Source of the DNA: JAWKUK01 sp041398605 | GTDB taxonomy: Bacteria > Planctomycetota > UBA1135 > GCA-002686595 | Reading direction: 5' to 3' | DNA: 64,000 nt | Assembly (NCBI GenBank): GCA_041398605.1 | Contig: JAWKUK010000015.1 | Span: forward strand, 62,001-126,000 | Shown: positions 43,144 through 52,458 of the stretch, piece after piece | Layout: each line of letters opens with the position of its first letter | Numbering within the stretch: the stretch's first letter is position 1 | Program-made: the position numbers and the translations under genes | The notes under the pieces: model-generated | Database searches by the model: none | What the model saw: the letters and a program-made list of their open reading frames with translations, nothing else | Told to the model about the DNA's origin: nothing

Positions 43144-43694
43144 CTGGTGGTTCACGTACCAGAAGCGCAGGTCGCTCGTGACAAACGCGTCTTCGTTGTA
43201 GTAGGGCGCCGTCAGTGGGTGCACCGCCACGCGCTCAGCGGGCAGCGCCAAGCCAGCGGCGTTGGGCTCGCCGAAGAGGACCGTCTCAGCGTGCTGCGCT
43301 TGGGCTGCGCCCGCCAGCGCGCCCGTCAATGCGACTGCGGCCGCAAACGGAGCCGACCAAGCGAACGAGGGGCGGCGGTGAGAGAGGCGCTCGGTCACGG
43401 GCGAGGGGGATGCTCCGCGGTTGGACATGGGAGGCTCTGAATGAATGGGGGTTCGGGGCTGCGCTGGAGCGCATTGCTCAGCGCCACGCGCAAAAACTAA
43501 CCAGGATGTTTTGGAAAAGAAATGTGACAGTTCTCCACGCGGATGAGTGCTTAGCAACGCGTGAGCACAATGGATCCGCCGCGCTACGCAACAGTTCGTA
43601 GGGGCCTGAGACAAGACGCCGCGCGGGGGCGTCGCGGTCAGGCTCGGAGCGGGCGTCGCGGCCTCTCCGGGGACCTCGATTACGATCGTGAGTG

Positions 43695-45365
43695 ATGTTC
43701 GCGGCGCTCCTCCTCATGCTCTGCCCGGCCCTGCACGCGCCCGGTCCACCGCCGGCTGCGCCTATTTCGGCTGAGCCGGTCTCGGTGCCGCAGAGCGACG
43801 CGCGTGGCGCGCTCGAGACGTTTGTCGTCGACGCCCACGGCGAGCTCCTGGTCGACGGGTGGACGCTGGAAGCGGTGCCGATTGCGCCGTGGAACCTCGC
43901 CCTGCAGGACGCGGCTGTGTCGACCCGCAGCGCGCGCGCCCTCGCCGCGACGACCTCGATCGACCCTCAGCGCGGCGTCGGGCGCATGCGCGCGCTCGCG
44001 GCGGGCCTCTATCGAGTCCAAGCGCGCCACACGACCGGCGAGCGCACCGAGGCCGTTCAGGTGGAGGTCCATGCCGGCGCCGTCACGTCCTGCGCCTTGC
44101 ACCTCGACGGGCCTGCGCCGCGCAAGAACCTCTACGTCAACATCGGCGGGCGCTACGCCTTCGAGGACGTGCGGCTCGTCGCGCGCTCTGGGCACGGCCC
44201 GCCCATCGCGCTCGAGCGCCGCAGGGGCTCGACCTTTTGGGCGCGCGACGTCGACGCAGGTGTGTACACAGTCTCCATCGAGGACCCGCGCTTCAAGCCT
44301 TCCGAGCTGCGCGGCCTCGCCCGAGGCGCGGTCGGCAGCCTCACCGTCGTCGGGAGCGCGAGCTTGATCGTGGTGCTGCGCGACGCGAGCGACGGCCGCG
44401 CGCTCCGCGCGAGCGACGCCTCTGTCACGCAGGTCCACGCCGATGGACGCCAAACGGTCACCCGGATGCAGCGCGCGCTCGCGCCGGACGAGCTCGTCGC
44501 GGCGGACCTGAGCCCGAGCGCTGCGCGGGTCCGCGTCACGTTCGCCGAGCGGCCGCCGTTCGAGCTCGAGGTGCAGGAGCTTGCGCCCGGCGAGCCACAG
44601 CGGGTCGTGGCGCGCGCGCCGCGGGGCGCGGACCTCGAGGTACGGGTCCACGGCGCGGAGGCGTGTTTGCTCGCAGGGCTCGCAGTGACCGTGCAGCCGC
44701 GAGGGCCTGACGGGCGCGCGCTGAGTCGCTCTGGACCGGTCTCACAGCGCGCGCTGCGCGGCGCGCCCAATCCAACCGCGCTGGGCCCCGAGGCCGGCGC
44801 GCTCGACGGGCGCGTCGGCACGACGGACGAGCGCGGGCTCTGCGCGCTCCGTGGCTTCGCGCCAGGTCCCCACGAGGTCCGAATGTACCTGACGCCATGG
44901 ACCTCGGAGGCGCGTCACTGGGACGTCCCCCCTACGCTGCCGCCGAGCGACCAAGCAGCGTCGGCGCTCGACTTCGCGCTGCCGCAGGGCTGCGGCGCGG
45001 ACCTTTGGTTCCAGTTGGCAGCGGACAGCGGGGGCAACGGGGGCAGCGGCGGCGCGGGTGACGCGGAAGGCACTGGCAGCCTCGACGCGCGCTTGCGCGC
45101 ATACGACGGGGCGCTGCAGATCAACGGCGCGCCATGGCAGCGGTTCGCGCACGCGAGCGGGCCGCTCGTCGACGAGCGCGGACGGATGGCGCTGCGCGGC
45201 TTACGACCGGGGCCGTGCACCCTCGTGATCACGGCGCCGAGTCCCGAGCCAGCGCTGCCCGGCGACCGGGAGCGCCGCCGCACCCTGCGCGTCGAGTTCA
45301 CGGCCGCGCCCGGCCCTCCCACCCAGGTCCGCGTCGATCTACGCAGCTCGAGCGAGGCACCGTGA
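43695..45365 (+). CDS. exported carboxypeptidase-regulatory-like domain protein
   Basis: The ATG at 43695 (a GTG at 43692 is adjacent) gives 556 aa beginning with a signal peptide (MFAALLLMLCPALHAPGPPP). The rest is a chain of beta-sandwich domains with transthyretin/CNA-B-like features: MRALAAGLYRVQARHT, FWARDVDAGVYTVSIEDPRF, LCALRGFAPGPHEVRMYL and MALRGLRPGPCTLVITAPSP, each a G-x-Y or G-x-H strand after a turn. A Gly/Ser-rich linker (DSGGNGGSGGAGDAEG) precedes the last domain. No catalytic residues are visible. The stop overlaps the next start (TGATG), so the pair is an operon. Confidence 0.75.
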   Translation: MFAALLLMLCPALHAPGPPPAAPISAEPVSVPQSDARGALETFVVDAHGELLVDGWTLEAVPIAPWNLALQDAAVSTRSARALAATTSIDPQRGVGRMRALAAGLYRVQARHTTGERTEAVQVEVHAGAVTSCALHLDGPAPRKNLYVNIGGRYAFEDVRLVARSGHGPPIALERRRGSTFWARDVDAGVYTVSIEDPRFKPSELRGLARGAVGSLTVVGSASLIVVLRDASDGRALRASDASVTQVHADGRQTVTRMQRALAPDELVAADLSPSAARVRVTFAERPPFELEVQELAPGEPQRVVARAPRGADLEVRVHGAEACLLAGLAVTVQPRGPDGRALSRSGPVSQRALRGAPNPTALGPEAGALDGRVGTTDERGLCALRGFAPGPHEVRMYLTPWTSEARHWDVPPTLPPSDQAASALDFALPQGCGADLWFQLAADSGGNGGSGGAGDAEGTGSLDARLRAYDGALQINGAPWQRFAHASGPLVDERGRMALRGLRPGPCTLVITAPSPEPALPGDRERRRTLRVEFTAAPGPPTQVRVDLRSSSEAP

Positions 45366-48300
45366 TGCGCCCCAACGTTCCGCAACGAGGCCGCGCCACG
45401 CGGTCGCTCCTGCCGTCAGCGGTCGCGCTCGCAGCGCTCGGCGCAGGCGCGGTGCCACCCGCCGGCGCGCTGCAGCAGGACGCCGTGGGCGCCGCGAGCC
45501 CTGCCGTCGAGCGCCAGCGCGCGTACCTCGAGCGCAACCCGTTCCACGGGCCGGTCTTCGACGAGCTCCTGGCCTCCCTCGAGCTCGAGGCGGTCGAAGG
45601 CGGCGCGCTCGCGCGCTTCGTCCGCGAGCTGGAAGCTCGCTGCACCGCTGAGCCCGACGCCGTCGCGCCGCGGGTGCTGCTCGCGCGGGTCGTCGCGAGG
45701 CAAGGTGACCTCGAGCGCGCGCACTCCGTGCTGACGGACCTCGTCGCGCGCGGGGCGAGCGGCGCGGCCAAGGAGAGCGATCAGAGCGCGCTCCAGCGGC
45801 TCATCGCGCAGCTCGAGCTCGAAGCCGGCGACTTCGACGCCGCGCGGGCGCGCCTCCAGTCCGTCGTCGACGCGAGCCCTGGCGCGGGGCGCATGACGCT
45901 CTTTCAGCGCGACGGCATGGAGCAAACGCTCGAAGAGCTCGCCGAAGCCCACGACCTCGCAGGCGACACCTCCGGATTGCGCGCGACGCTCGACGCGCTG
46001 GGGGCGCTCGTCGGCGCAGACGTCGCCGCCCGCATCGCGGTCGCAGAGCGCTTCGAACGCTACGGGTTCACGGCAGAGGCGCTCGACAACCTGCGCCTCG
46101 CGCGCGACGCGGCCGGCACGGACGCTGCGCGGCGCTGCGACGCGCTGGCGGCGCTCGGCGGCCTGCTCGAGCGCTGCCGACGGGGCGCGGAAGCGCTCGC
46201 GGTGTACGACGAGGCGCTCACGCTCCTCGCGCCTGGACATTGGCTGCGTGTCGCGCTCTTTGACCGCGCGCTCACGCTGCGCACGAGCGGCGGCACGCTC
46301 GACGCCTGGCTCGCCGTGCGCGAGGCCGACCGCGCGCGGGAGCCACGCACAGCGGCGCTGGACATTGCGCGGGCGCTGGAGCGCTCGGGCCGCGGCGTCG
46401 AGGCCACGCAGCTGCTCGCGCAGCTCGCAGGCGACGCCCCGCGCGACCGCGAGCTCGCAGAGCGCCTCATCGCCGCTGCGCGCGCGTCCGAGCGCTTGGA
46501 CCTCGCGCTCGACGCGCTGCAGCGCCGCGCCGACGAGCGCCAGAGCGGCCCTGACGCGATCCGCGCGCAATTGGACCTCGCAGAGGCGCTGACGGTGGCT
46601 GGCGCGGCGGACGGCGCGCGCCTCGCGCTGTCGCGCGCCGAGGCGAGCGCGGTCGCGAACGAGGACACAGGCGCGCTCATGACCATCGCGCAGCGGCGCG
46701 CGGCAGCGAACGACCTCGCCGGCGCGCGCGCGACGCTAGAGTCCGCCGCCACCGTCGCTCCGACCTCCATCGCGGCGCTCCTCGAGCTCGCGACGCTCGC
46801 CGAGCAGCAGGGCGATCGAGCCGCCTACAGCGCTGCGCTGGATCGGGCGGCAGCGCGCGCAGACGGCCCGGCGCTCATCGACCTCGCGCAGCGCTGGCTC
46901 TCGAGCGACGACCCAGGGCGCGCCGAGGGGCTGCTGCAGCGCGCGCTCGAGCTGCCAAGCGCGCGCCGTCCCGCGCTGGAGCTGCTCGCGCAGCGCGCGG
47001 GTGAGCGCGCTGAAGTCGAGCGAGCGCGTGCGCTGTGGTGGACGCTCGCGCGTGAATCCTCGGGCCAGGTGCGGGCGCGCGCGCTCGATGCGGTCGCGCG
47101 GTCGCTCGACCCCTCGCTCCTACAGGCGTGGCTGGCCGAGGGCACTTCGAGCGACGAGCCGCTCTTGCGGGCGCTGGTCGAGGGTCGTGTGCTGACGACC
47201 GCCGACGAGCATGGACGCGCGGCCGCGGCGCTCGCGCAGGCTGCGTCCCTCGACCCAAGGGACCTCACGCTGCAGGCCGACCACGCGCGCGCGCTCACGA
47301 ACGCGGGGCGCCTGAGCGAAGCGCTCGAGGTCTACGCGATGCTCGCGCGAGCGCAGCCGAGGCAACGCGCGGAGCACCTCTTGAGCTGCGCCAAGCTGCA
47401 GAGCGAGCTGCGCAGGCGGGATGACGCGGCAGCGACCCTGCGCCGGACGGCGGCGCTGGCGCGCAACGCGCCCGACGTCCTGCGGCAGGTCGCAGCGCGC
47501 TACCAAGCGATCGGCGACGAGCGCGAGGCGTGCAACGTCCTGGCGCGGGTGCTGCGGCTCGACGCAGGAGATACGCGCACAGTGCGAACGCTCGCGCGGC
47601 TCGAGGTGCGCCTCGGCCGACGAGAGCCCGCGTGTGCGCGCCTGGCCGAGGCGTGGGAGCGCGCTACGGACACTCAGGAACGGGCGGCGCTGCTCGTCGA
47701 GCTCGTGCATGCGCTCGGCAGCGGACCCGAGCGCGACACCTTCCTGAACACGCTCGTCATGCGCGTGCGCGAGGACCGCTTCGACCCTGCTGCCGTCGGG
47801 CTCGCGCTCGAGCTCTTGCCGCGCACGAAGCGCTTCCACGACCTCGCCGCACTCTCGGCGATCCTGCTCGCGCGTGACCCCGACGATCCGCGGGGCGCCG
47901 CGGCGCGGCTGGTGAGCGCCGTCGCGACAGGTGACCGAGCGTACGCTCTCAGCGGGATCGACGCACGCATCGCGCGCGGCGACGCCCCTGACGACGTGAT
48001 CGCGGGGCTCCTTGACGCGCTACGCGCGGCGCAGGACCTCGACCTCGCGCGGGAGCTCGGCGCCCGAGCCGACGACGCGGCGGCGCTGGCACGCGCGCTG
48101 CGCGCGTCGCCCGCCGACGTCCTGCACCTGCAATTCCTGCGCGGCTACGTCGACGCACATGGCCTCGAGGAGGACAGCGTCCTGACCGCGCTCGGGGACT
48201 CTGAGAGCGCGCTCGAACCGCCCGAGTTTGCGCTGCGTGTGCTGCTCGCGTTGGAGGCGCGCGACGGCACGACGATCGTCCGCAACCACCGTGTCGGCAA

Positions 48301-48475
48301 GCTCTACTGGACGCTCGGCGATCGCGCCAATTGCCTCGCGCGCGGCGCGCGGCTCTTCGAGCTCGACGCGCCGCTGCGCATGATCGAGGGCTACTTCAAG
48401 TCCTCGCAGCTCGAAGATGAGTTCGAGGCCCTGCGGAGCGACGCGGCGTCAAGGCCCCTCGATCGCGACAAGTGA
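45365..48475 (+). CDS. large exported TPR-like repeat protein
   Basis: From the ATG at 45365 the protein is 1036 aa with a signal peptide (LLPSAVALAALGAGAVPPAG). The whole length is Ala/Leu/Arg-rich helical repeats: RAHSVLTDLVARG-type hairpins, ALAVYDEALTLLAPGHWLRV, RLSEALEVYAMLARAQPRQR and EREACNVLARVLRLDAGDTR, most with TPR spacing. The C-terminal 150 residues are less repetitive (TLGDRANCLARGARLFELDA). It is translationally coupled to the preceding regulatory-domain protein. It probably forms a periplasmic scaffold. The function is unknown. Confidence 0.8.
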   Translation: MRPNVPQRGRATRSLLPSAVALAALGAGAVPPAGALQQDAVGAASPAVERQRAYLERNPFHGPVFDELLASLELEAVEGGALARFVRELEARCTAEPDAVAPRVLLARVVARQGDLERAHSVLTDLVARGASGAAKESDQSALQRLIAQLELEAGDFDAARARLQSVVDASPGAGRMTLFQRDGMEQTLEELAEAHDLAGDTSGLRATLDALGALVGADVAARIAVAERFERYGFTAEALDNLRLARDAAGTDAARRCDALAALGGLLERCRRGAEALAVYDEALTLLAPGHWLRVALFDRALTLRTSGGTLDAWLAVREADRAREPRTAALDIARALERSGRGVEATQLLAQLAGDAPRDRELAERLIAAARASERLDLALDALQRRADERQSGPDAIRAQLDLAEALTVAGAADGARLALSRAEASAVANEDTGALMTIAQRRAAANDLAGARATLESAATVAPTSIAALLELATLAEQQGDRAAYSAALDRAAARADGPALIDLAQRWLSSDDPGRAEGLLQRALELPSARRPALELLAQRAGERAEVERARALWWTLARESSGQVRARALDAVARSLDPSLLQAWLAEGTSSDEPLLRALVEGRVLTTADEHGRAAAALAQAASLDPRDLTLQADHARALTNAGRLSEALEVYAMLARAQPRQRAEHLLSCAKLQSELRRRDDAAATLRRTAALARNAPDVLRQVAARYQAIGDEREACNVLARVLRLDAGDTRTVRTLARLEVRLGRREPACARLAEAWERATDTQERAALLVELVHALGSGPERDTFLNTLVMRVREDRFDPAAVGLALELLPRTKRFHDLAALSAILLARDPDDPRGAAARLVSAVATGDRAYALSGIDARIARGDAPDDVIAGLLDALRAAQDLDLARELGARADDAAALARALRASPADVLHLQFLRGYVDAHGLEEDSVLTALGDSESALEPPEFALRVLLALEARDGTTIVRNHRVGKLYWTLGDRANCLARGARLFELDAPLRMIEGYFKSSQLEDEFEALRSDAASRPLDRDK

Positions 48476-48517
48476 CCGACGGTTCGTCCAGCGCGGACGA
48501 TTTGGACTCCCGCGCGC

Positions 48518-51061
48518 TCAACGCGCGAGCGAATCGAGCTGCAGGTGAAGCTCCCCGCTCTGCTGCGCGATGAGCGGCCGCCGCAGCGTCGTGTCGCCGA
48601 TCCGGATGACGAGCTCCGACTCACCGGCCGGCGCGTCATCGAGCCGATAGCGCCCGCCCCCGAGGTGCTTCGCGCGTCGCGGCGCCTGGCCTGGCCATTC
48701 CGCCTCGAGCGCCGCGTCTACGACCGCGGCGCCCATCGGATCCGACAAGACGAGCACGAGATCGAGCGCCCGCGGCAGCACGAGCTCGAGGGTCTCGCCG
48801 ACGTTGGGCATCGGGACCTGAGGCCAGCGCGTCGACACGTAGCCGCGCTTGACGGCCTCGACCTCGACCGTCGACGTCCCGGACGCGACCCCCTCGAACA
48901 CGGTGAATCCGTCCAGCCCCATCCGGCGATAGAGCCCCGTCCGCCCGGGCTGGCCTAGCTTCACGACTCCCCCGAGGAGCAGCTCACCGCCCTCGTCGCG
49001 GACGCGCACGGACAGCGCGCGCAGCTCCTCGTCGAAGACCATTCGAGCCGTCAGCGCGGCGGGGTCCCCGCTCGTTGAGAGCCGGCGTTGGACGAGCGCG
49101 CGCCCGGTCGCGTCCTCGAGCGTGCAGTCCACGACATTGCCTGGCGCGAGCGCCGGCACGGAGACCTTGCCGTCAGCGCCGACGGCATACACCGCGAACA
49201 GAATCTGCTTCGGGGTCGGCCCGAGGAGCATGGCCGGGGGGACGCATCCCAGGGCGCTTCCGTGCTCGAAGAGCGCGGCCTCGGCAGTGAGCCGGAGGTA
49301 CATCCCGCCGACCGCGGCCGCCTCACGGTCGACGACGGTGACCTCGAGCGCCCACGACGGCGGCGCGGGTCCCCGTGCGACTGGAACCACAAGATCACCG
49401 AGGCGCCCATCATCGGCGACCGCGTCGAAGCGCGCCTGCGTCGGCGCGCCTTGATCCGGCGGCGTCACTTCGACGACGATCGCGCGCGCGGCGCCGATCT
49501 TCGCGCGAAAGACGCCGTCACGCTCCGATGCCACGACGATCGGCGACGCGAGGCCAGGGACGAAGATCTTGATGGGCGCGCCGACGACCGCGGCGCCTTC
49601 GTCGTCGATGATGCGCCCCGTCACGAGGCCGCGTGATTCGAGCGTCACGAGCACATCGGACGCGGCCGCGGTCAAGTAAACGGACTCGTCGCTGTACGCG
49701 CCCGTCCGCTCAGCGACGACGCGGTGACTCGGCGGCACCCAGAGCACGCCGCTCCAGTCGGGCGCGAGGCCGGTGAACTCGAAGCGACCGTCGCGGTCAG
49801 TGCTCGCGCGGGCCCGACGCCCGTTGCCAAGGTGCTGCGCGACCTCATCTGGCATCGGGCGACCGTCCCAAAGGTGCCGATCGCTGTCGAGCTCGAGCAG
49901 GAGCGGCTCGGTCGGCGCGCGGCCGTCGACGACGACACGACCACGCAGCGCGCCTCCGGGCTGGAGCACCAGGCGGACGACCTCTGGCGCGGCGCCGTCG
50001 TCGAGCGGCGCCGGTCGCACGTCGTCGAAGCGCGCGATGAACGCGGCGGCGCGCGCCAAGAAGACGTCGGCGCGCTCGAACTCCGACGGGAGCTCGAAGC
50101 TGCCCTGCGCGTCCGTGCGACCATGCTCGACCCGTGCCCGAGGTGAGTCATGCGCGAGCGCGACCCATTCCGTGTTCGAGAGAGGCGCCTCGCTCTCTCC
50201 GTCGATGGCTTGGAGGCGCCAAGGCGCCGAGGGCCCAGACGGTGCCGGCAACCCACCTGGGGCTGTCGCGCTGCTGGCCGCGCGCGCGCTCGGCGCGGTG
50301 AGCTCCAGACGCGCCCCGAGGCCGCTCGTGCGCGGCGCGCCGCTCGCGTCGAGGGTCAACGCGCCCGCCACGCCCTCGGGCTGCGGCGCCGCGCGGCACG
50401 CGCCGCCCGGGCCGAGCGTCAAGAACCCGACCACCGAGGCAGCGAACACCATCAAGAGAGCCCACATGCCCGTCGAGGAGCCCACGGCGTTCGCGCCCAA
50501 CACGCTGGCGCTCGGCTGCACGCGCGCAAAGGCCGCGAGCGCCCCGAGCCATGACGTGCGCCCACCGAAGCGCTCGTCGAGCTCGACGCGCAGCTGGTCG
50601 ATGCCGCGCTTGAGGCGCCACCGCACCGTGCCCGCGGGCACACCTTGACGACGGGCGATCTCAGCCGACGACAGCCCTTCCTGGTAGCGCAGCAGCACCG
50701 TCGTGCGCACGGGCTCTGCGAGGTTGGCGACCAGCTTGGAGAGGTCTCGCTGGAGGTCGAGCTCGGCGATCAGCTCGGCGGTCGACGGCAAACCCTCCGC
50801 GCGCGCGACGCGCGCCTCACGCGCCGCGCGCCGACTGTCCCCGCGGAACTGCATGAGCGCGAGCCGCCGTGCGACGCCCGCGAGCCACGGGCGCACAGGC
50901 AGCGTGTCATCGGGCGGCGCCTTGAGCGCCGCGAGCCACGTCTCCTGGACGAGGTCCTCTGCCGCCGACGCGTCTCGCACAAGGCGCCGCGCGAGCGCGC
51001 GCAGCCAGTCCGTGTGAGCGAACAAGCGCTCGATTTGTTCCTGCGAGAGGCTCGTATCCAT
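48518..51061 (-). CDS. ECF sigma factor fused via one membrane helix to carboxypeptidase-regulatory-like domains
   Basis: The 847-aa product starts at the ATG at 51061; upstream in-frame sequence is Arg-rich and not sigma-like. Residues 10-75 are sigma region 2 (SAAEDLVQETWLAALKAPP, WLAGVARRLALMQFRGDSRR), 105-160 region 4 (PVRTTVLLRYQEGLSSAEIA, QGVPAGTVRWRLKRGIDQL). A single hydrophobic helix follows at about 198-216 (MWALLMVFAASVVGFLTLG). The remaining 630 residues are beta-sandwich repeats (LVLQPGGALRGRVVVDGRAP, GRIIDDEGAAVVGAPIKIFV, VFEGVASGTSTVEVEAVKRG). Predicted topology is sigma in the cytoplasm and sensor-like domain outside, without a separate anti-sigma factor. It converges on the TPR gene, whose operon carries similar domains. 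Confidence 0.88.
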   Translation of the reverse strand: MDTSLSQEQIERLFAHTDWLRALARRLVRDASAAEDLVQETWLAALKAPPDDTLPVRPWLAGVARRLALMQFRGDSRRAAREARVARAEGLPSTAELIAELDLQRDLSKLVANLAEPVRTTVLLRYQEGLSSAEIARRQGVPAGTVRWRLKRGIDQLRVELDERFGGRTSWLGALAAFARVQPSASVLGANAVGSSTGMWALLMVFAASVVGFLTLGPGGACRAAPQPEGVAGALTLDASGAPRTSGLGARLELTAPSARAASSATAPGGLPAPSGPSAPWRLQAIDGESEAPLSNTEWVALAHDSPRARVEHGRTDAQGSFELPSEFERADVFLARAAAFIARFDDVRPAPLDDGAAPEVVRLVLQPGGALRGRVVVDGRAPTEPLLLELDSDRHLWDGRPMPDEVAQHLGNGRRARASTDRDGRFEFTGLAPDWSGVLWVPPSHRVVAERTGAYSDESVYLTAAASDVLVTLESRGLVTGRIIDDEGAAVVGAPIKIFVPGLASPIVVASERDGVFRAKIGAARAIVVEVTPPDQGAPTQARFDAVADDGRLGDLVVPVARGPAPPSWALEVTVVDREAAAVGGMYLRLTAEAALFEHGSALGCVPPAMLLGPTPKQILFAVYAVGADGKVSVPALAPGNVVDCTLEDATGRALVQRRLSTSGDPAALTARMVFDEELRALSVRVRDEGGELLLGGVVKLGQPGRTGLYRRMGLDGFTVFEGVASGTSTVEVEAVKRGYVSTRWPQVPMPNVGETLELVLPRALDLVLVLSDPMGAAVVDAALEAEWPGQAPRRAKHLGGGRYRLDDAPAGESELVIRIGDTTLRRPLIAQQSGELHLQLDSLAR

Positions 51062-51452
51062 GGTCGCAGGTGGTTTGCCGCGACCACCACGAGTGTTGGA
51101 GCTTAGATCAACGTGCGCATGGGTGCCCCGCTTCGAGAGCGCAACGCGCCGCGCAGATGTATCCAGGCAGTGGCGGACCCGCGGCCAACGCGCGTCGCGG
51201 CGCGAGAATCCCGCGCGCGAGCGTGACAAGGGCCCGCCGGTCGGGTTCTACGTCACATGCCACGTACGACGCCACCCGCCTCGACACTGGTCCTGATCAT
51301 CGTGCTCGCGATCGCGCTCTTTGCGTTCGCGGCCTGGCCGCACTGAGTTCGCTCGGCGCGCCGCGCTGGCCCCCCTGCGTCGTGTTGGCCACCGCGCGGT
51401 GGGCCCGTACCCGGAGCGCGCGCGGCGCGCGCCACGCGCCTCGGCCGGCCGA
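51062..51452. other. 391-base region between the sigma-fusion and deoC
   Basis: Upstream of the sigma-fusion start and downstream of deoC. The only possible gene is the 29-codon ORF listed next. I see no RNA gene or clear promoter; the rest is GC-rich without a convincing reading frame. Confidence 0.5.
51257..51346 (+). CDS. possible 29-aa single-membrane-span microprotein
   Basis: An ATG at 51257 opens a 29-codon frame: MPRTTPPASTLV, then a hydrophobic stretch LIIVLAIALFAFAAW and the end PH. Third codon positions are almost all G or C, as in the real genes here. There is no obvious ribosome-binding site, as with most genes in this window. It is on the strand opposite to both neighbours. It could equally be a chance frame. 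Confidence 0.35.
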   Translation: MPRTTPPASTLVLIIVLAIALFAFAAWPH

Positions 51453-52349
51453 TCAGTAGCCCGGCGCCGCGGCTTGCCCGCCGGGCCGGACGATCGCAAC
51501 GGACGCGGACGCGCCGATACGCGTCGCGCCCGCGGCGATGAGCGCCTGGGCGCCCGCCTGGTCGCGCACGCCGCCTGACGCCTTGACGCCCATCACAGGC
51601 CCGACGGTGCGGCGCATCAACTCGATGTGCTCGACGGTCGCCCCGCCCGTCGAGAACCCCGTCGAGGTCTTCACGAAGTCCGCGCCAGCGGCCTTCGCGA
51701 GCTCGCAGGCGCGCACGATCTCGGGGCGCGTCAAGAGGCATGTCTCAAGGATCACCTTGAGGCGCGCGCCGAGGCCGTGACAGGTCTGCGCGACCATCGC
51801 GATGTCGCGCTGCACGTAGGCATGGTCGCCGGACTTCAACGCGCCCACGTTCAGCACCATGTCGACCTCACACGCGCCGTCTTCGATCGCGCGCCGCGCC
51901 TCATAGGCCTTGACCTCGGACGCGCCCGCCCCGAGGGGGAAGCCGACGACGGTGCACACGAGCACCCGCGAGCCCAAGAGGATCTCGGCGCAGCGCCGGA
52001 CCCACATGCCGTTGATGCAAACGGAGGCGAAGCTGTGCTGGAGCGCCTCTGCGCAGAGCTTGTCGACATCGGCCGCGGTCGCGTCCGCCTTCAAGAGCGT
52101 GTGGTCGATGTGGCTCGCCAGGTCGCCGATGCGCGCCGGGTCGGGGCCACACACGCCGAGGCGGCACGCGCCTGCGGAGACGATGTCACGGACGCTGCCG
52201 GCCGAGACCTCGACGGCGACGTTGGCGGTGCCCCAAGGCGCGAGGCTCGTGAGCGAACGGCCAGCGAGGAGCTGCCGCCCGACCTCGGTCAGGATGTCCT
52301 CGAGGGCGCGGGCGTCGAGGCCGGCGCTGGCGGCGTCAGGCGGGTGCAT
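51453..52349 (-). CDS. deoC: deoxyribose-phosphate aldolase
   Basis: The enzyme cleaves 2-deoxyribose-5-phosphate into glyceraldehyde-3-phosphate and acetaldehyde. Class I DERA landmarks: IDHTLLKADATAADVDKLCA, FASVCINGMWV, CTVVGFPLGAGASEVKAYEA, the Asp in EVDMVLNVGALKSGD, the Schiff-base Lys in GADFVKTSTGFSTGGAT, and the second Lys in GVKASGGVRDQAGAQALIAA. The N-terminal 75 residues before IDHTLL are an extension relative to short DERAs but typical of one bacterial branch. It is followed upstream on the same strand by an rpiB-like gene, 146 bases away. It probably acts in deoxyribonucleoside catabolism. Confidence 0.95.
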   Translation of the reverse strand: MHPPDAASAGLDARALEDILTEVGRQLLAGRSLTSLAPWGTANVAVEVSAGSVRDIVSAGACRLGVCGPDPARIGDLASHIDHTLLKADATAADVDKLCAEALQHSFASVCINGMWVRRCAEILLGSRVLVCTVVGFPLGAGASEVKAYEARRAIEDGACEVDMVLNVGALKSGDHAYVQRDIAMVAQTCHGLGARLKVILETCLLTRPEIVRACELAKAAGADFVKTSTGFSTGGATVEHIELMRRTVGPVMGVKASGGVRDQAGAQALIAAGATRIGASASVAIVRPGGQAAAPGY

Positions 52350-52458
52350 GGCGTAGGCGGGGTGCGGGGGGCGGGCGCCCGTGGGGCTTCGGGCGTGCCT
52401 CGATTGACCAGGTAAAGAGAATAGGGTGCAAAGACCAAGCCGACCGAAGCGTCAAGGA

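Larger units (their letters stand above)
41050..43428 (-). pseudogene. outer-membrane beta-barrel protein gene interrupted by an IS256-family element
   Basis: The 5-prime part (43428 to 43136) encodes a signal peptide (FAAAVALTGALAGAAQAQ) and the first strands, ending at FWYVNHQFP. The 3-prime part (41727 to 41050) resumes at NPSLIGGGSASVYALQIRAA and ends in a barrel-like C-terminus (RWTFSAIWGF, terminal Phe). Removing the element and one 8-bp duplication joins the two in frame as NHQFPNPSLIGG. The restored product would be about 320 aa with repeated short amphipathic strands (VDRWHFGANVNFTFAAGTED, LSWHLHADYYLNEAFSPVVE). The function is unknown; a porin or transporter is likely. The insertion inactivates it. 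Confidence 0.88.

Noticed and set aside
45134..45364. N-terminal extension of the large TPR protein
   Set aside because: It lies inside the preceding gene and is Arg/Pro-rich; the signal peptide starts at 45365.
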